Part shown: positions 6,171 through 8,126 of the stretch, piece by piece | How the letters are laid out: each line of letters begins with the position of its first letter | Numbering within the stretch: the stretch's first letter is position 1 | Assembly: GCA_045651205.1 (NCBI GenBank) | Contig: JAZRSA010000051.1 | Coordinates: forward strand, 1-8,126 | Source: UMGS1649 sp045651205 | GTDB lineage: Bacteria > Bacillota > Clostridia > TANB77 > CAG-465 | Direction of reading: 5' to 3' | Length of the DNA: 8,126 nucleotides | Program-made: the position numbers and the translations under genes | Notes under the pieces: generated by a model | The model's database searches: none | Told to the model about the DNA's origin: nothing | What the model saw: the letters and a program-made list of their open reading frames with translations, nothing else

Positions 6171-7164
6171 ATTTTACCCCCATGTGTTCATATGCAAGTT
6201 TTGTAGGAACTCTTCCTCTTGGTGTTCTATTCACAAAACCTATTTGCATTAAATATGGTTCATATACATCTTCTATTGTGTCCTTATCTTCTCCCGTAGC
6301 AGCCGCAAGAGCATCAAGTCCTACCGGTCTACCATTAAATTTAGTTATCATAGTCTCTAGTATTCTTCTATCTACTTCGTCAAGGCCATTTTCATCTACT
6401 TCCAATTTATCTAAAGTCGCTTTTGCAACAGTATAATCTATAGTATCTTTATCTTCTACTTCAGCAAAATCTCTAACTCTCTTTAAGAATCTATTTGCAA
6501 TTCTTGGAGTTCCTCTACTTCTAGAACCTATTTCTAAAGCAGCTTCTTCTGTTATTCCAATTCCAAGTTTTTCTGCATTCTTTTCTACTATTGTAGCAAG
6601 ATCTTTTACAGAATAAAGTTCAAGCCTGTGTATTATACCAAATCTATCTCTTAAAGGTCCAGATAGCGCCCCTGCTTTTGTCGTAGCACCAACAAGAGTG
6701 AATTTAGGAAGATCTATTCTAATGCTTCTTGCAGATGGCCCTTTACCTATCATAATATCTAAATTATAGTCCTCAAGAGCTGGATAAAGCACTTCTTCTA
6801 TAGTTTTCTTTAGTCTATGTATTTCATCTATAAACAACAAATCATTCTCTTCTAGATTTGTTAATATAGCTGCAAGATCTCCTGGCTTTTCAATCGCAGG
6901 CCCTGATGTTACTTTAATATTTACACCGAGCTCTGTTGCAATAATATTTGCAAGTGTAGTTTTACCAAGTCCCGGTGGTCCGTATAGCAAAACATGGTCT
7001 AAAGCTTCATTTCTTTTTCTTGCTGCACCTATATATATTTTCATATTTTCTTTTACTTTAGTTTGCCCTATATATTCAGTGAAATCTCTAGGACGCAGAC
7101 TTGTTTCTACTCTCTCATCTTCTTCCCAGTTATATTCTGGCATTATTACTCTATCTTCTGTCAT
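6160..7164 (-). CDS. ruvB: Holliday junction branch migration ATPase RuvB
   Basis: RuvB forms hexameric rings that, with RuvA, drive branch migration at Holliday junctions in recombinational repair. The 334-residue protein is of standard length. Visible motifs are SLRPRDFTEYIGQ (22-34), Walker A GPPGLGKTT (62-70), Walker B LFIDEIH (110-116), sensor 1 GATT (159-162), the arginine finger in GPLRDRFG (R172), and sensor 2 in RGTPRIANR (R221). A winged-helix DNA-binding domain occupies the last 75 residues or so (NGRPVGLDALA, TPRGR). The start at 7164 has AGAGG seven bases upstream. It is the first gene of an apparent four-gene unit with queH and two membrane-protein genes. ruvA, usually adjacent, is not upstream here; an unrelated orphan gene and hisS are instead. 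Confidence 0.98.
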   Translation of the reverse strand: MTEDRVIMPEYNWEEDERVETSLRPRDFTEYIGQTKVKENMKIYIGAARKRNEALDHVLLYGPPGLGKTTLANIIATELGVNIKVTSGPAIEKPGDLAAILTNLEENDLLFIDEIHRLKKTIEEVLYPALEDYNLDIMIGKGPSARSIRIDLPKFTLVGATTKAGALSGPLRDRFGIIHRLELYSVKDLATIVEKNAEKLGIGITEEAALEIGSRSRGTPRIANRFLKRVRDFAEVEDKDTIDYTVAKATLDKLEVDENGLDEVDRRILETMITKFNGRPVGLDALAAATGEDKDTIEDVYEPYLMQIGFVNRTPRGRVPTKLAYEHMGVKYEG

Positions 7165-7188
7165 TTACATACCTCTTTTTCTTTTATG

Positions 7189-7216
7189 ATTATATCATAC
7201 AAGTAGATAAATGCAA
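7189..7216 (-). promoter_or_regulatory. Promoter of the ruvB-queH operon
   Basis: The minus strand has a perfect -10 box TATAAT (7189-7194) with the extended TGA element before it, and a -35 box TTGCAT (7211-7216) at 16-base spacing. The -35 box adjoins the 3' side of the preceding terminator. No LexA-like box was identified between promoter and start codon. Confidence 0.8.
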
Positions 7217-7247
7217 GAAAAACGCCGGATAATAATCCAGCGTTTTT
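7214..7247 (-). terminator. Intrinsic terminator of the orphan gene ahead of ruvB
   Basis: A 13-bp stem (7235-7247 with 7218-7230, one G-T pair) with a 4-base loop ends in TTTTTCTT on the minus strand. It lies just after the stop codon of the gene at 7255-7665 and immediately before the ruvB promoter. Confidence 0.93.
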
Positions 7248-7254
7248 CTTTGTT

Positions 7255-7665
7255 TTAAAACTTTACGTAGTTTACGATGAGCTTTACATCTGCAAAGCGC
7301 CGCTCGTTGTCCACATCGATGAACTCCAACACAATTTTTCTCGTATCATCTTCAAGTTCAAAGATACTTCTGATTTCTCCCAAGGTGAATGATTTGTAAG
7401 GACGTCTTCCGTATTTCTTGTAAAGAGAAACCTTAATTTCAAAGGGGTTCATAGTGTATTGATTGGCACTCAAGCTAATCTTTTTAGGCGCGGGGCACTC
7501 GCTACTAAAAATAGCAATCACCTCAAGTTTATCCGGGCTACTATTCGAACCCAAATCAACATAGAGTTGCTGCTCCATCTCATACTTGGAATACAGCGGC
7601 GTTTCAATAACACGATCGCTATACTCTTTTCTTAACCGTACGCAGTCTGCTTTTAAAAAGTTCAT
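7255..7665 (-). CDS. Hypothetical protein, GC-richer orphan with its own promoter
   Basis: I do not recognise this 136-residue protein. It has no signal peptide or membrane span. Its second half alternates strand-like stretches and turns: FEIKVSLYKKYG (75-86), YKSFTLGEIRSIFELED (90-106), KIVLEFIDVDNERRFADV (110-127), then KLIVNYVKF at the end. This suggests a compact beta-rich fold. The start at 7665 follows GGAGG by eight bases, so translation is well supported. It is flanked by a consensus promoter upstream and its own terminator downstream, making it a one-gene unit between hisS and ruvB. A 60-base sample (7261-7320) has 28 G/C, well above the AT-rich membrane-protein gene downstream (16 of 60), and arginine codons of the CGN type occur. 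This hints at recent acquisition or a different expression history. Confidence 0.7.
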   Translation of the reverse strand: MNFLKADCVRLRKEYSDRVIETPLYSKYEMEQQLYVDLGSNSSPDKLEVIAIFSSECPAPKKISLSANQYTMNPFEIKVSLYKKYGRRPYKSFTLGEIRSIFELEDDTRKIVLEFIDVDNERRFADVKLIVNYVKF

Positions 7666-7719
7666 TTTTTAATCCTCCACTTACACATTTTAATAAGCGT
7701 TATGTTTACTAACTCCTTT

Positions 7720-7748
7720 ATTATACCACAAAATAAAAGAATAGTCAA
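7720..7748 (-). promoter_or_regulatory. Strong sigma-A promoter of the orphan gene
   Basis: On the minus strand TTGACT (7743-7748) and TATAAT (7720-7725) are spaced by exactly 17 bases. The -35 box is embedded in the 3' arm of the hisS terminator hairpin. The predicted leader is about 50 bases and carries GGAGG ahead of the ATG. Confidence 0.88.
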
Positions 7749-7770
7749 TTTGTATGTTGACCATTCCTTT
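7731..7770 (-). terminator. Intrinsic terminator of hisS, overlapping the next promoter
   Basis: The minus-strand stem GAATGGTCAA (7757-7766) pairs with TTGACTATTC (7739-7748) over an 8-base loop. It extends outward with a G-T pair and A-T pairs and is followed by TTTTATTTT. Its downstream arm contains the -35 box TTGACT of the following gene. Confidence 0.85.
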
Positions 7771-7775
7771 TCTAT

Positions 7776-8126
7776 TTATTTTAATATTTTGATTACTTCA
7801 TCTATACTTGCTGTAGTTTGTTCTCCAGTAGTCATATTTTTTAACGTAACTTTATTTTCTTTTTCTTCATCTTCGCCAATTATTATTACATAAGGGACTT
7901 TTATTCTATTTGCATAATTCATCATAGATTTTACGCTCTTTTTAGAATAGTTCACTTCCGTATTTATATTTGCATCTCTTAATGCTTTAGCTGTATTTAA
8001 AGCATATGTTAAATCTTCATTCATTGGAAGTATCATAACATTTGCTGTAGTTGCTTTAGAAGCAGATACTATTCCTGCTTCTTGCAGTTTATAGAATAAA
8101 CGCGAAAGACCAATTGAAATACCTAC
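7776..8126 (-). CDS. hisS: Histidyl-tRNA synthetase, C-terminal part (5' end outside window)
   Basis: The frame stays open to the right edge, giving 116 residues; the ATG at 8036 is internal. The upstream part contains GISIGLSRL, the class II motif 3 of HisRS (ordinarily G-S-GL-RL). After a short linker (SASKATTANV) comes the HisRS anticodon-binding domain: VMILPM, YALNTAKALRDANINTEV, YANRIKVPYVIIIGEDE, VTLKNMTTGEQ, and the final SIDEVIKILK. HisRS attaches histidine to tRNA-His. The catalytic core and N-terminus lie outside the window, so length and regulation cannot be judged. The gene ends in a hairpin terminator. Confidence 0.9.
   Translation of the reverse strand, partial: VGISIGLSRLFYKLQEAGIVSASKATTANVMILPMNEDLTYALNTAKALRDANINTEVNYSKKSVKSMMNYANRIKVPYVIIIGEDEEKENKVTLKNMTTGEQTTASIDEVIKILK

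Noticed and set aside
6040..6436. Plus-strand open frames opposite queH and ruvB
   Set aside because: They are antisense to well-identified genes and carry no independent start signals or motifs.
7702..7893. Plus-strand open frame across the hisS terminator
   Set aside because: It runs through a hairpin and promoter that clearly serve minus-strand genes; the predicted peptide is low in complexity.

Overview
This window comes from a low-GC Bacillota genome, most likely a Clostridia lineage. The evidence is AT-rich coding with AGGAGG-type ribosome binding sites, sigma-A promoters, a T-box leader ahead of a threonyl-tRNA synthetase gene, a DUF1836 gene, and the QueH type of epoxyqueuosine reductase. 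I see no mobile element, tRNA, rRNA or CRISPR array. All genes except the first lie on the minus strand.

Layout from left to right. (1) The 3' part of a plus-strand DUF1836 gene ends at 363 and converges on a minus-strand gene; a hairpin at 370-400 serves both. (2) A small membrane protein with a zinc-metalloprotease HExxH motif lies at 431-1054; its best promoter would give an almost leaderless mRNA. (3) Two tandem WG-repeat paralogues (1131-1919) have their own strong promoter and terminator. (4) thrS (2048-3838) has a full T-box leader. Its product lacks most of the usual N-terminal TGS domain and has non-standard class II motifs. (5) An apparent operon runs ruvB, queH, then two genes for unknown single-span membrane proteins (7164 down to 4239), with overlapping or close gene ends. 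(6) A small orphan gene (7255-7665) has its own promoter and terminator. (7) The 3' end of hisS enters from the right edge (7776-8126).

The core of the window is housekeeping: two aminoacyl-tRNA synthetases, Holliday-junction branch migration and queuosine synthesis. Between these sit compact units of unknown function. Both synthetase genes are followed at once by a strong terminator, then a near-consensus promoter, then a short GC-richer gene or gene pair that I cannot assign a function, and then another terminator. These two units look like independently acquired or fast-evolving accessory genes placed in safe gaps. No single new defence or biosynthetic system is evident. The points most worth following are the divergent ThrRS, the WG-repeat pair, the orphan at 7255-7665 and the possibly leaderless metalloprotease gene.
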